Assembly (NCBI RefSeq): GCF_018446385.1
Contig: NC_055996.1
Coordinates: 15,859,317-15,923,316, forward strand
Source of the DNA: Zingiber officinale
Lineage: Eukaryota > Streptophyta > Magnoliopsida > Zingiberales > Zingiberaceae
Direction of reading: 5' to 3'
DNA: 64,000 nucleotides
This document shows, one piece after another, positions 31,474 to 43,500 of the stretch (position 1 is the first letter of the stretch; every line of letters begins with the position of its first letter). Below the pieces are notes generated by a model. It searched no databases. It saw only the letters and a program-made list of their open reading frames with translations, and was not told where the DNA came from. The position numbers were made by a program, and so were the translations under genes.

Positions 31474-33020
31474 TGTTAGGATCCTTCGTACGGAGGCTAG
31501 AGAGGGGGGTGTGAATAGCCGACCCCAAATCGTCGCGTTTCTTTCTACAAACTAGGGTTAGCGCAGCGGAAATAAAAACAAGAAACGAAGACAAGAAATC
31601 AAACCTCAATACGCGTCGATGTAACGAGTTTCGGAGATGAAACTCCTACTCCTCGGCGTGTCCGTAAGGTGGACGAAGCCTATCAATCCGTCGGTGGATG
31701 AGTCCCCGGAGAACCGGCTAATATATACTCCTTGTGGGTGGAGAAACCTCGCCACAATAACTCTTGCAACAGCAAGATAGAAGTACACAAAATACAAAGA
31801 AGCACAAGACAATATGAATGTAAAACAAACACGCTTGCCATCTCGTCGACTGGTTGAAGCAGCAACTTCACGAGATGCCTACAACAGCAGGAACCCAGTC
31901 GAAGAAGCTCACACGAAGCTTCGGAACTCAACAAAGCTCAAGAGCACAGCAGCAGCTCAGTAGGAAGAAGAGCAAAAAGAGAAGAAGTAACATTGGAACA
32001 GTAGCTCCTCAATCCTTTTATAACCTGCGAAGAAGAAGACACAGGAACTAGCCGTTGTGTCGCAACGGCTAGGACCTGGACCGATCAGGCTCCACCCTGA
32101 TCGGTCCAGAGCCTCTCTGATCGGTCATGGGACCGATCGGGCTCTAGTCTGATCGGTCCCCAGACCGATCAGCCATCTCTCTGTGAGAGTTGGCTCGTCT
32201 CTGATCGGTCTCCGGACCGATCAGAAGAGCCTCAGTGAGAGATTGGTCTCCAGACCGATCAGAAGAGCCTCAGTAAGCCACTGATCGTTATCTGATCGGT
32301 CACCAGACCGATCAGATACCCAGCGTATCGCTGGATCGATCCACTGATCGATCCAGAGCTTGGTTTCTGCCCAAACCAAGTCCCAAGTCTCCCACACCAA
32401 CCTCCAGTCAACCTTGACCAGTTGGTACATCATGCTTAGCATCCGGTCACTCCCTTGACCTGCTAAGACTCCCCACCAAGTGTCCGGTCAATCCCTTTGA
32501 CCCACTTGGACTTTTCTCTTCGTGTCAAGTATCCGATCACTCCCTTGACCTACTTGACCTTCTCAACACCAGATGTCCGATCACCCTTGATCCATCTGGA
32601 TTTTCCCTTGCCCGGCTTCACTCACCAGGACTTTCACCAACTGCCTGGCTTCACTCACCAGGACTTTCCCTTGCCTGGCTTCACTCACCAGGACTTTCCC
32701 ACTGCCTGGCTTCACTCACCAGGACTTTTGGTTTCACTCACCAGGACTTCCCGACTGCCTGGCTTCACTCACCAGGACTTTCCGAACTGCCTAACATCCC
32801 AGTTAGGACTTCCCAGTCAAGTATCCGGTCAACCTTGACCTTACTTGACTCTTCTTCATTCAACCTGATCAGACCCTGATCAGTATCTCTCCGCATGGAC
32901 AACTGCACCTGCATTGTCCATGTCTACACGTCTTCCTGTATTGTCAAACATCGAAACCATGACCGAGGTTTACTCTTGGTCAACTAGGTCAACCTTGACC
33001 TATTGGAAATTGCACCAACA
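31474..33020 (-). repeat. 3' LTR of the young gag-only element
   Basis: Contains a cluster of CTGATCGGTC/GACCGATCAG palindromes (about 32075-32350) and six copies of a unit with CTGGCTTCACTCACCAGGAC (about 32609-32790). Confidence 0.92.
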
Positions 33021-34870
33021 ATCTCCCCCTTTTTGATGTTTGACAATACCTTTAAGTTAGGCTAATCCAATAGCCTCAACTTTCCTCATGCCACTAGGTA
33101 ATGAAACATAAGTTACAACCTTACATTCTCCTTCTAAGAAGGCAACCTCCTTCTTAGATAATGAAGGCCTAACTTAAACCCTTCATTCTCCCCCTATTGG
33201 CACACATCAATAAACTCTCCCCCTGAAGAGTAAGTTATCGTTGTTCACGACTTCACTCGTCATGATCAACAAACTCTCCCACTAACTCCAATGTTCTTCC
33301 TTGAACATTCTCTAGACATTCTTCTCCTTTTTGACACACATCAAAAGGAGTGAATCAAGGTCAAGAGTTTCTTCCTAATGAAAGTCCCATACCTTTCATT
33401 GAAACCCTTAATTTCCCTCTTTGATACTAAATTCAACAATCAACTTAGTGATAATCCCATATCACTCAAGTCTTTAGGAGTAAAAACTCCCCCTAAAAGT
33501 CAACTCCCCCTTGACTAATAGGTAAAACTCCCCCTAAAGGTAACTCCCCCTTGACCATTGCACCAACAATGTCTTGGTGAGTTTCAAACCTTTAGAAACC
33601 TAAAACACCACTTCCCGAGCTGAAATTTTAGACAACCAGTCGAATTTCAGCAAGTTGGCACACGCTGATCGGTCACCAGACCGATCAGGCTCCCTCTGGA
33701 TCGGTCCAGTGACCGATCCACACAGAACTGGACCGATCAGGGAACCTCCTGATCGGTCCACAACTCTGATTTCTGATTTCTGAATTTTTCTTCTCCCGAA
33801 ATTCAGAAACCTCTAGAAAATCACAGAAAATTCGAAAAATTGTGAAATTTTGAGGATACATCCCTCATAACATATACTATCATGGAAAAATAGTTTTATA
33901 TGAAAATAACTTCCATTTTTCAATCTTGATACAAAGTTCAAAAGTCTTTGAAATAGCTCAAAGTTAACTTATCTTTGTATCAACTTATTCAATGATGAAG
34001 GCTATCACTAGAAAAGCTTCATCAAGGTTTTTCAAAACAATTTTGAAATGATTTTAAACCCTTTAATTTAGGACCACAATCTTTGGGCTAAATGTACATG
34101 ACTTGTACACAAGCTTTCCCTATGATCCCCAATTAGAATTAGGCTCATCTAGGCACAAGAACTATGCACCTTGATCCTAACTCATCATCCTAATATCTCA
34201 CACACATCTAAGGTGTATCAAACACATCCAAGTCAATTTTGGTGTGAGATATGAGTTTAGGTTAGCTTAATCTAAGTTCTCATGCATTTTTCTAAACATG
34301 AATTTGATCTCCATATCAAATTGTGTTTTTAACCTTAAATCAATTTCATTGATTACAAATTCAAGAAATGATGACATGGCATAAAATGATATCATACATA
34401 ATAACATGTGCCAATGTCATGATGTCATGGCATAAAGTATGAAACTTAAATAAAGCATGACATTTAACTAACCTAAGCATTATCATGACATTTTAAATGA
34501 TCATAAAATAAATATGATGTCATGACATGGCATATGACAAACAATACATGGCAAATAACATATAAAGGTATAGAAAATACCTAATTCTAGCCTTAGTTGC
34601 CATTTTTGATAATTTTGATCATTTTGCTATAATTTCTATATTCCTAAGTGTGATAGACCTAAAATCATATCCTCAAGACTTTTAGATCATTATGTGCCAA
34701 TTAGATTGACTCTAGAAAACTCCTCAAATTTGATTGGCACATTCTAATCACCTTAGGAATAGTTGTTAATTTCATTTTCAAGGCTTGATTACCCCTTGAA
34801 AATTCCTCAAATGCCACCTTTTGCTATGAATAGATTAACTATCTATCCAAGTAAGGTTGGCACACCCTAA
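33021..34870. other. Non-coding interior of the young gag-only element
   Basis: Where pol should be there is only AT-rich DNA and short CCCCCT tracts (33170-33550). The GACCGATCAG palindromes recur at 33665-33760. No protein motif was found. Confidence 0.75.
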
Positions 34871-34875
34871 CTCAT

Positions 34876-36348
34876 CTAGCGTGATGGAATCACGCTCCTA
34901 GGAACCCAATACCTATTGGAGCTCATTGGGTTCACTAAGTATTCACTAGGGATGACTTCCCTAGCAACCCTCCTAATGACCCTCTTAGGCTTTAAAGCCT
35001 TGGTCATTTGGGACTCATCAAGATCAACTCTAGGGGTGACTCCCCTTGTGACCTTGGTGATGGTCTTCCTAGCCCTAGATTTTGTTCCATAATCGAATGG
35101 AACATTGTGATAAGTGGGCTTGACCACTTGGGACTTAGGTTTGTGACCCAAACCTTTCTTGTCCTTGGACATTGGTTTTTGACCCTTAAACCCTAGAGAT
35201 GACTTCTCCAAGTTCTTAAGAGCCTTTTCCAAAGTATCAAGTCTTGACCTCAAGACTTGATTCTCCTTCTCTAATACCTCAATTTTTAATTTTTAATTTT
35301 TCTTTGAGGTATTCCTAGGCATGTGTCTAATTGATTTGGGATTCCTACCTAGGTTTTCCTTAGCCTTAGATGGGTTAATTCTAGGGTTGGCTTTCCTAGT
35401 GTTATCCTTATCTAGGCTCACATGTTTGGCACCTAAGCATGTGTATCGATTTCTAATGTTATCATGCTTATCATTATTAGCAATTGCAATAAAACTACTA
35501 GCATGTGTCTTATTAGAATTGCAATAATGAGCCTTAAAGGTTACCTTAGGGTTTGCCTTAGCTCCCCCTATCGATGTGCTCGGTTTCTTGTCCTTGTGAG
35601 GTTGCCTCCCCCTCGGACATTGGCTCCTATAGTGTCCCCTTCGCTTGCATTGGAAGCACACCACGTGCTCCTTGCCCTTGCGTGTTGGGACTCCAGCTTC
35701 CTTGACCTTTGGCGCCGGTGGAGTCTTTCTAACCCTCTTTGGACACTTACTCTTGTAATGTCCATACTCCCTACACTCAAAGCATAATATATGCAATTTA
35801 TTTGAAATTGAAATGCTTGAGTTACCTAGGGTTGAGAATGGATGTAATCTCTCTTCTTCATCCCTTTCGGAGGTAGAAGCTTCTTCTTGCACCAATCTTG
35901 AAGAAGAACTCTCCTCCTCTTCTTCCATAGATGTTGAGTAGCCCTCAACTTCTAATTCCTTACCTCCATGATGTGAGCTACTTGGCTCACTTGACTCCTC
36001 TTCATGACTTGAATTAGAGCTCTCCTCATGGAACTTAGCCAAGTTGTTCCACAACTCCTTGGCATTGTTGTATCCACCTATCTTACATAAGATATCACTA
36101 GGTAATGAAAATTCAAGGATTTTCGTTACCTCGTCGTTGGTTGTGGATTGGTGGATTTGTTCTTTCGTCCACTTCTTTTTCTTGAGAAGTTCTCCCTTTC
36201 TATCCACCGGAGGAATAAAACCTACTTGTACACAATTCCAATTTGCTAGGTTAGTCATAAGAAAATACTTCATTCTTACCTTCCAATACGCGAAGTCGCA
36301 GCACTCGTAGAAGGGTGGAATCGTGATGTCTTCTCCGAGTCGATCCAT
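34876..36348 (-). pseudogene. Gag of the young gag-only element, one in-frame stop
   Basis: Starts at 36348 with a DUF4219-like capsid start (ITIPPFYECCDFAYWK). The UBN2 region is shortened: it jumps from KELWNNLAKFHEE into a Ser/Glu-rich linker. Two intact zinc knuckles follow, CFECREYGHYKSKC and CFQCKRRGHYRSQC, both CCHC, so RNA binding could persist. A TAA at 35293-35295 interrupts the frame, which then continues in phase to 34876 through a predicted coiled coil (VLEKENQVLRSRLDTLEKAL) and a basic tail. Most likely a recently disabled gag; if the stop is read through or the upstream part suffices, it could still work. Confidence 0.83.
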
Positions 36349-36395
36349 TCTCTAGCTTGTGCTCCCCCGGGTGTTAATCCGACGAAGAGCAACCT

Positions 36396-36407
36396 TGCTC
36401 TGATACC
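36396..36407 (-). other. Primer-binding site of the young gag-only element
   Basis: TGGTATCAGAGC on minus, complementary to the 3' end of initiator-Met tRNA, three bases inside the 5' LTR. Confidence 0.9.
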
Positions 36408-36410
36408 ACT

Positions 36411-37958
36411 TGTTAGGATCCTTCGTACGGAGGCTAGAGAGGGGGGTGTGAATAGCCGACCCCAAATCGTCGCGTTTCTTTCTACAAACTAGGGTTAGCG
36501 CAGCGGAAATAAAAACAAGAAACGAAGACAAGAAATCAAACCTCAATACGCGTCGATGTAACGAGTTTCGGAGATGAAACTCCTACTCCTCGGCGTGTCC
36601 GTAAGGTGGACGAAGCCTATCAATCCGTCGGTGGATGAGTCCCCGGAGAACCGGCTAATATATACTCCTTGTGGGTGGAGAAACCTCGCCACAATAACTC
36701 TTGCAACAGCAAGATAGAAGTACACAAAATACAAAGAAGCACAAGACAATATGAATGTAAAACAAACACGCTTGCCATCTCGTCGACTGGTTGAAGCAGC
36801 AACTTCACGAGATGCCTACAACAGCAGGAACCCAGTCGAAGAAGCTCACACGAAGCTTCGGAACTCAACAAAGCTCAAGAGCACAGCAGCAGCTCAGTAG
36901 GAAGAAGAGCAAAAAGAGAAGAAGTAACATTGGAACAGTAGCTCCTCAATCCTTTTATAACCTGCGAAGAAGAAGACACAGGAACTAGCCGTTGTGTCGC
37001 AACGGCTAGGACCTGGACCGATCAGGCTCCACCCTGATCGGTCCAGAGCCTCTCTGATCGGTCATGGGACCGATCAGGCTCTAGTCTGATCGGTCCCCAG
37101 ACCGATCAGCCATATCTTCACAGAGCCACTGATCGTGCTATGATCGGTCTGTGGACCGATCAGGCTCTAGGCTGATCGGTCCCCAGACCGATCAGCCAAC
37201 TCTCTGTGAGAGTTGGCTCGTCTCTGATCAGAAGAGCCTCGATAAGCCACTGATCGTTATCTGATCGGTCACCAGACCGATCAGATACCCAGCGTATCGC
37301 TGGATCGATCCACTGATCGATCCAGAGCTTGGTTTCTGCCCAAACCAAGTCCCAAGTCTCCCACACCAACCTCCAGTCAACCTTGACCAGTTGGTACATC
37401 ATGCTTAGCATCCGGTCACTCCCTTGACCTACTAAGACTCCCCACCAAGTGTCCGGTCAATCCCTTTGACCCACTTGGACTTTTCTCTTCGTGTCAAGTA
37501 TCCGATCACTCCCTTGACCTACTTGACCTTCTCAACACCAGATGTCTGATCACCCTTGATCCATCTGGATTTTCCCTTGCCCGGCTTCACTCACCAGGAC
37601 TTTCACCAACTGCCTGGCTTCACTCACCAGGACTTTCCCTTGCCTGGCTTCACTCACCAGGACTTTTGGTTTCACTCACCAGGACTTCCCGACTGCCTGG
37701 CTTCACTCACCAGGACTTTCCGAACTGCCTAACATCCCAGTTAGGACTTCCCAGTCAAGTATCCGGTCAACCTTGACCTTACTTGACTCTTCTTCATTCA
37801 ACCTGATCAGACCCTGATCAGTATCTCTCCGCATGGACAACTGCACCTGCATTGTCCATGTCTACACGTCTTCCTGTATTGTCAAACATCGAAACCATGA
37901 CCAAGGTTTACTCTTGGTCAACTAGGTCAACCTTGACCTATTGGAAATTGCACCAACA
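36411..37958 (-). repeat. 5' LTR of the young gag-only element
   Basis: Near-identical to 31474-33020 but with a different number of palindrome units (about 37010-37330) and five rather than six copies of the CTCACCAGGAC unit. Confidence 0.92.
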
Positions 37959-38286
37959 AACACAAGTCCAAATTATTTAGTTTGATAGTTCACGAGTCGC
38001 TCACGAGCCTTAATATTTTATTAATATAATATAATTATATATTAAATAAATAAATTTTATGCTTTTCGAGTGCGTATGTTTGAGCAATAGTTCGAATATT
38101 TCACGCACATATTCGAATCTTTCAAGCCGAACTAGAACCTGAGCTATGATTCGAGCCGAATCATAGCCAAAAATTGTAAACTTTTCAAGCTTTGAATCGA
38201 GCTCGAACTCGAATATAACTAATTCAAGCAAAATTTGAGCCTTAGATTTTTTTTTCATGTTCGGGTCGATTTCATTTACACCCCTA

Positions 38287-38536
38287 GATTTTATCGTCAG
38301 TTAATTAAATGTATATTTAAAAATTAGCTTCTAGGCTATAGCGAGACACAAGGACCTACTTGGATATTGGAGCAACAACCACTTCTAGACAAAGCCTTTC
38401 TGAAAAATTGAACATTCAGTCTTCCTATTGATAAACCTTAGTCTAACTAGTATAGGATGTGACGAGATAGCATTGGTTAGTTCCACTTAGCTAAGTAGAT
38501 CAAATAGGGTATGCCTTACCCTACCTGACTCCCTAG
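38287..38536 (-). other. Spacer of the SIRE-like element with the conserved hairpin block
   Basis: On minus, 38400-38330 reads CTTTGTCTAGAAGTGG, then a hairpin of GGTTGTTG / AATATCC (38380-38362) and CCAAGTAGGTCC. The same block is found in the elements at 8356-11114 and 13217-18560. Confidence 0.6.
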
Positions 38537-40369
38537 TGTTGGTGCAATATCCCCTGGGTCAAGGTTGACCAGGTTGACTAGGCTTGAGTTGGCTCAAGCC
38601 TGAGTCTTGATGTTTTAGGTTTCAATGTTTGACAATACATGGAGATTTCGGATGCAATCGCCTGATTGGGGAGATTATTGATACAATTCCCCTCTGGTCA
38701 AGGTTGACCAGTTAGATGTGAAGAAGAGTCAAGTAGGTCAAAGGGTTAACTAGATACTTGATTGTGAAAGTCCTGGTGAGTGAAGTCAGGCAGGTGAAAG
38801 TACTAACTGAAGGTTAGGCAGTTGAAATTCCCGGTGAGTGAAGCCAGACAGTTTGGAAATCCTGGTGAGTGAAGCCAGGCAGGTGGAAGTCCTAGTGAGT
38901 GAAGCCTAACATTGTGAAAATCCTGGTGAGTGAAGCCAAGTGAAAGACCTAATGAGTAAAGCTAGGCAGTTGGGAAATCCTAGTGAGTGAAGCTAGGTGA
39001 AAGTCCTGGTGAGTGAAGTCAAGTAGGTGAAAGTCCCGGTGAGTGAAGTCGGGCAGTGTGAAAGTCTTGGTGAGTGAAGCCAGACATATGTGAAAACCCT
39101 AGTAAGTGAAGCTAGGTAAAAATACTGATGAGTGAAGCCAGACAGATGGGAAGTCCTAGTGAGTGAAGATAGGCAGATGGAAAGTCCTAGTGAGTGAAGC
39201 CAGGCACGTGGAAATCCAAGTGGATCAAGGTTGATCAGACACCTGGTGTTGGAAAGTCCAAGTCGGATACTTGGCACAAGGAAATCCAGATAGGTCAAGG
39301 GTGACCGGACATCTGGTGTAAGTTCAAGTGGGTCGTGGAGGGCCGGACACTTGGCATAAGACGGTAAGTCCAAGTGGGTCTAGGTTGATCGGGACCGGAC
39401 ACTTGGTGAAGGAGTTCTAACAGGTCAAGGTTGACCGGATGCTAGGCATGAGGTTCCAACAGGTCACAATTGACCGGATGTTGGGTTTGGGAACCTTGGA
39501 CTTGTGTTTAAGTAAGTTAAAGGTGGGTCAATTGATCAACTGATCGATTGAACCATAGTCCAATCGATCAGTCTATCGATTGGATGTGTGCTGCGAAAAA
39601 GGTTTGGCCCAATCGATTGGCCAATCGATTGAGAGTAATTGTCGCGAGCACAAAACCTTTCCCAATCAATTAGCCGATCGATTGGGCAACTCTAATCGAT
39701 CGACCGATCTATTAGGGAGCTGGAAATCACGCGATAGAGGTTGAATCGATCAAGCAATCGATTCAGGTATTTTCCAGTGAGCATAGAGGCACTCTAAATC
39801 GATCAGCCGATCGATTCACAACCTCCCCAATCGATTGAGAGTCATTCAATCAATTGGGATCCGACCGTTGCGTAGGTTATAGCCGTTGGCGAGCGTCTTC
39901 TTCAGGAATTCTGCTCCAGCGATGACAGTGCGATCTTAGCGACGATTCACGAGCTCTCTCCACACTTTTACAGCCAGTTCTTGAACGCTCTTGGAGACAA
40001 GTGTAGTTACACTTCCAAGGTTCAAGAGGCATAACAAGCAACAAGTAAGTAAGAAGAAAGAGTTTCCATTTGTATCTTTTGTATTTTCTTCTTGTGGATG
40101 TTGTATATTGTTGTGTGAGTTTGTACGAGGCTTCTCCACCTCCAGTTGTGATCGAGAAGGAGCATTTTTATTAGTGGAGAGCGTGTCGTATGTGGATCCT
40201 TGGATTAATCACCTCTTCTTGAGGTGGATATCAAGTAAATCCTTTGTGTTAGCGTTGTAAGTTTGCTTTGAGTTCATTCCGCTACATATCATCATCAAAG
40301 AAGCAAGCAATCAAGCGCGACGAGTTATTCACCTCCCCCCCCCTCCTCTAGCATATTTCAACCCTAACA
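38537..40369 (+). mobile_element. Solo LTR A in the SIRE-like element
   Basis: 1833 bp from TGTTGGTGCAAT to CAACCCTAACA, flanked by CCTAG (38532-38536) and CCTAT (40370-40374). It holds an array of a unit with GTCCTGGTGAGTGAAGCCAGG (about 38765-39210) and a cluster of ATCGATT palindromes (39530-39860). No coding sequence. Confidence 0.85.
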
Positions 40370-40542
40370 CCTATACCAAGTTTTTCTAATGTACTATCAT
40401 CTCACCCACCCTGGTACTATGGTTGGACTAGAGTCAACTTATCTTTTTAATATAAACCTAATTACCCAGCTGAGTAGATTATTATTTTGGAGGTGTTAGC
40501 TAGTTTGGCGCCTCCCCTGATTTATTGATCTTGGGTTTTATT

Positions 40543-43500
40543 TTAAGTTTTAGGTTTATGTCGATTTATTTTATAGTTGTAGTAAACCTGATTATAACTT
40601 GAGTTTAGATTTGTTTTGTTAGAGTTGAATTTGTAGTTTGAGTTTGGATTTGAGTTAAATTTGTAGTTTAAGTTTGGATTTGATTTATTAGAGCTTAAGT
40701 TTTGATTTGATTTGTTAGAGCTTAAGTTTTGATTTGATTTATTAGATTTGAGTTTGTAGGTAATTTTTGAATTTGAGTTATTAGGTTTATCTCGATTTGT
40801 TTTTAGGTAGTAGATTCCATTTTTGGGTATATAATATTGGTTTGACCCTACATGCTTGGTTAGACAAGCTTTTGGAACCAAAGCTTTGGTTTGATTTTTA
40901 TTTTGGCTTATTAATAAAATAAAAGTTTTGTTGGTTGAGCTGAAGTTATATCCGTGTCCGGATTTATTATACATAGCTCGATGGGATCCAAGTATCATAT
41001 CTAGGTACTTAGATCTAGTTGTGAATTTTTCTAATAGTTCTTTGAAATTTGTTATTTCAATTTTTAGGTTAGTATTTTCTTCCTTAAGTCTTTCAACTTG
41101 AGTTAAGTTAGAGTTTCCAATTTTGGAGTTTTGTTGTTTCTTAAGGTGTTGATTTCCCTTAAGGAGCAGGTTAACTTCATTTTCATATTTACTTAATTTT
41201 TTATTCATGCATGAAATATTTTTAAAAAATTTAGCAGTTAAGTTAGATTTTACCTCGTCAGAACCTTTGGAAATGAATACAGACTCGTGGCTTGACTTAT
41301 ACTCAGACTCATGTTCTTATTCTGACTCACTTTCTGACTCAAGTTTGATTGCCATGAGTGCAAGGTAGTTGTTCTGCTTCAGCTCATCATTGTCTGATTC
41401 CTCTAAGGACAACTCGTCCCAAGTTGCCTTTGAGGGCCTTCTTCTTTCTTGAATTTCTTCAGCTTGTTCTCCTTGAGATTTGGACATTCATTCTTATAGT
41501 GCCCTTTTTTGGTGCATCCGTAGCAAGTGATGCTTGATTTGTTGAGGTTAGGTTTGATAATCTTTTGAATGTCCTTTTTGTTGGTGCACTTGTACCTGGG
41601 TCAAAGTTGACTAGTTTGACTCAAGCTTGAGTTTTAATATTTGATAATATATGAAAATTACAAGTGCAATTATCCATTGGTCAAAGATTGACCAATTTTA
41701 TATAAGAAAGTAGTCAAGTAGGTCAAGATTGACTGAATACTTGATTAGAAAAGTTTTAACTGGAGGTTAAGCAAGGGCAAGACCAAAGGAATGATTGGAA
41801 GAAGAAGAAAAACCAAGTGAGTCAATGTTGACTAGCCACTTGGCGTGAGAAGTCCTGATGAGTGAAGTCAGACGGTGAGGAAAGTCCTGGTGAGTGAAGT
41901 CAGGAAGATGGAAAGTCCTGGTGAGTGAAGCTAGATAGATGGAAAGTCCTAGTAAGTGGAGCCAGACTTGGAAAGTCCTGGTGAGTGAAGTCAGGCAGTT
42001 GAAAACTCTTGGTGAATGAAGCCAGACAGCTAAAAAGTTTTGGTGAGTGAAGCCAGGCAATTGGAAAGTCCTGGTGAGTGAAGTCAGGCAATTGGGAAGT
42101 CCTAGTGAGTGAAACTAGGCAATGAGAAACTCTAGTGAGTGAAGCCATATGGGAAAATCCTAGTGAGTGAAGCTAGGTGGAGAAAAGTCTTAGTGAGTGA
42201 AACCAGACATTGAAAAATCCAGGTGGGTCAAAGATTGACCGGACACCTGGTGTTTAGAAGTCCAAGTGAGTTATGGAGGACCGGACACTTGGCATGAGAA
42301 AAAAGTCCAGGTGGGTCAAAGTTTGACTAGACACCTGGTGTTTGGAAGTCTAAGTGGGTCATGGAGGACCGGACACTTGGCATGAAGAAAAAAGCCCAAG
42401 TGGATCAAAGGATTAACCAGACACTTGGTGGAGAAGTCCCAACATGTCACAGTTAACCTAGTTTTGGGCAAGGGAACCCTAAACTTAGATTAAGCAAGTT
42501 AGGATTAACCAATAGATTGGAGAAATCTATTGGCCCTAAGCTAATCGATTAGATAATCAATTAGGAGGTTCTTGCTAGAACTCAGAAAGAGCCTGAATCG
42601 ATTAGTCAATCGATTGTGCTTAGCTTAATGATTGGACCAATCGATTACGGCTAAGAGACTCGCAAAAAGGAATTCATGAAAAATAAGGTTGAATCGATTG
42701 ACCTAATCAATTCAACCACTGATAATCGATTGGGTCAATAGATTAGATAGTGTTTTGTTACGAGAAGAGGGAATCAATTGAGACAATTGATTAAAAATGC
42801 TTAATCGATTAAGGCTCTCTGAATCGGGATGACTCACCAATTGATTAGAGTTCTAAAAAAGAGCTATTATGCAGGTTCTAAGTATGTTGCTAGTGTGGTA
42901 ATCGCTTAAGGGGAAGCTTAAGTGATTAAGGCGCCTGAAGTAATCTTAGAAAAGGATTTTTCATGACCGTTCTCCACAATAACTCTCACTCATTGTTTCT
43001 CAACCATACATGGCAAGTTCTTGGAGACTTAGAGTGAAGTGCTGGTGCATTTTCAAGTTGATCAAAAGATGGTTTCAAGCAAAAAGAGTGCAAGTTAGGG
43101 TTTTATTGTTGTAATTTTGTAAGATTTTATTTGTATTAGCTTCTCATCCTCTTCTTCTTGTATTTCTTCATGTGTGAGCCTATATGAGGCTTCTCCACTT
43201 CCGGATTGGTTCCGAGAAGGAGATCTTTCATAGTGTATGTGTGAGAGAGGGTCAGATCCTTGGATTAGTTATCTCAAGGAGGTGGATACTAAGTAAATCC
43301 TCGTGTTATCATTGGAAAGTTCTTCACTTCAAGTATTCCACTGTAAAACCATCTTCATCAAAGCGAGCGAGCCATTCACACACCCCCTCTAGCTCCCCTT
43401 AGTCCTAACACTTTTTGCTGAAATCCTTCTTCCTTCTGGTAAACATTTTCTTTACCATATTTACCAGTTTCTCTTCTTCATCTAAGTATGAGTCAAACTC

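Larger units (their letters stand above)
31474..37958 (-). mobile_element. Young gag-only LTR retrotransposon (TR-GAG type) inside the MITE
   Basis: Read on minus, LTRs (37958-36411 and 33020-31474) run TGTTGGTGCAATTTCC to GGATCCTAACA; they are 1548 and 1547 bp and nearly identical outside repeat arrays. Flanks AACTC (31469-31473) and AACAC (37959-37963) form a 5-bp duplication with one change. The primer-binding site TGGTATCAGAGC lies at about 36407-36396 and the purine tract (AAAAAGGGGGAGATTG) next to 33020. The only protein gene is gag; all of pol is absent, and 33021-34870 is non-coding. Confidence 0.92.
31345..38286. mobile_element. hAT-type MITE split by a gag-only retrotransposon
   Basis: Ends TAGGGTGTAAACGAA (31345) and TTCATTTACACCCCTA (38286) are inverted repeats typical of plant non-autonomous hAT elements. 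Subterminal GAGCTCGAACTCGAA-like words are present on both sides. Without the insertion at 31474-37958 it is about 450 bp. The possible 8-bp flanks GTTTTAAC and GATTTTAT match at five of eight positions, so the duplication is tentative. Confidence 0.7.

Noticed and set aside
32598-32790. CRISPR-like array of regularly spaced repeats
   Set aside because: The spacers are short and near-identical and the array lies inside an LTR present twice; it is a minisatellite in plant DNA.
35008-36310. Plus-strand ORFs opposite the gag at 34876-36348
   Set aside because: They mirror the sense gag frame; zinc knuckles and capsid motifs are only on minus.
38993-39373. ORFs with repeated LTSLTRTF/GFTHQDF peptides at 32.5, 39 and 42 kb
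   Set aside because: They are translations of the LTR minisatellite unit on either strand, not protein genes.
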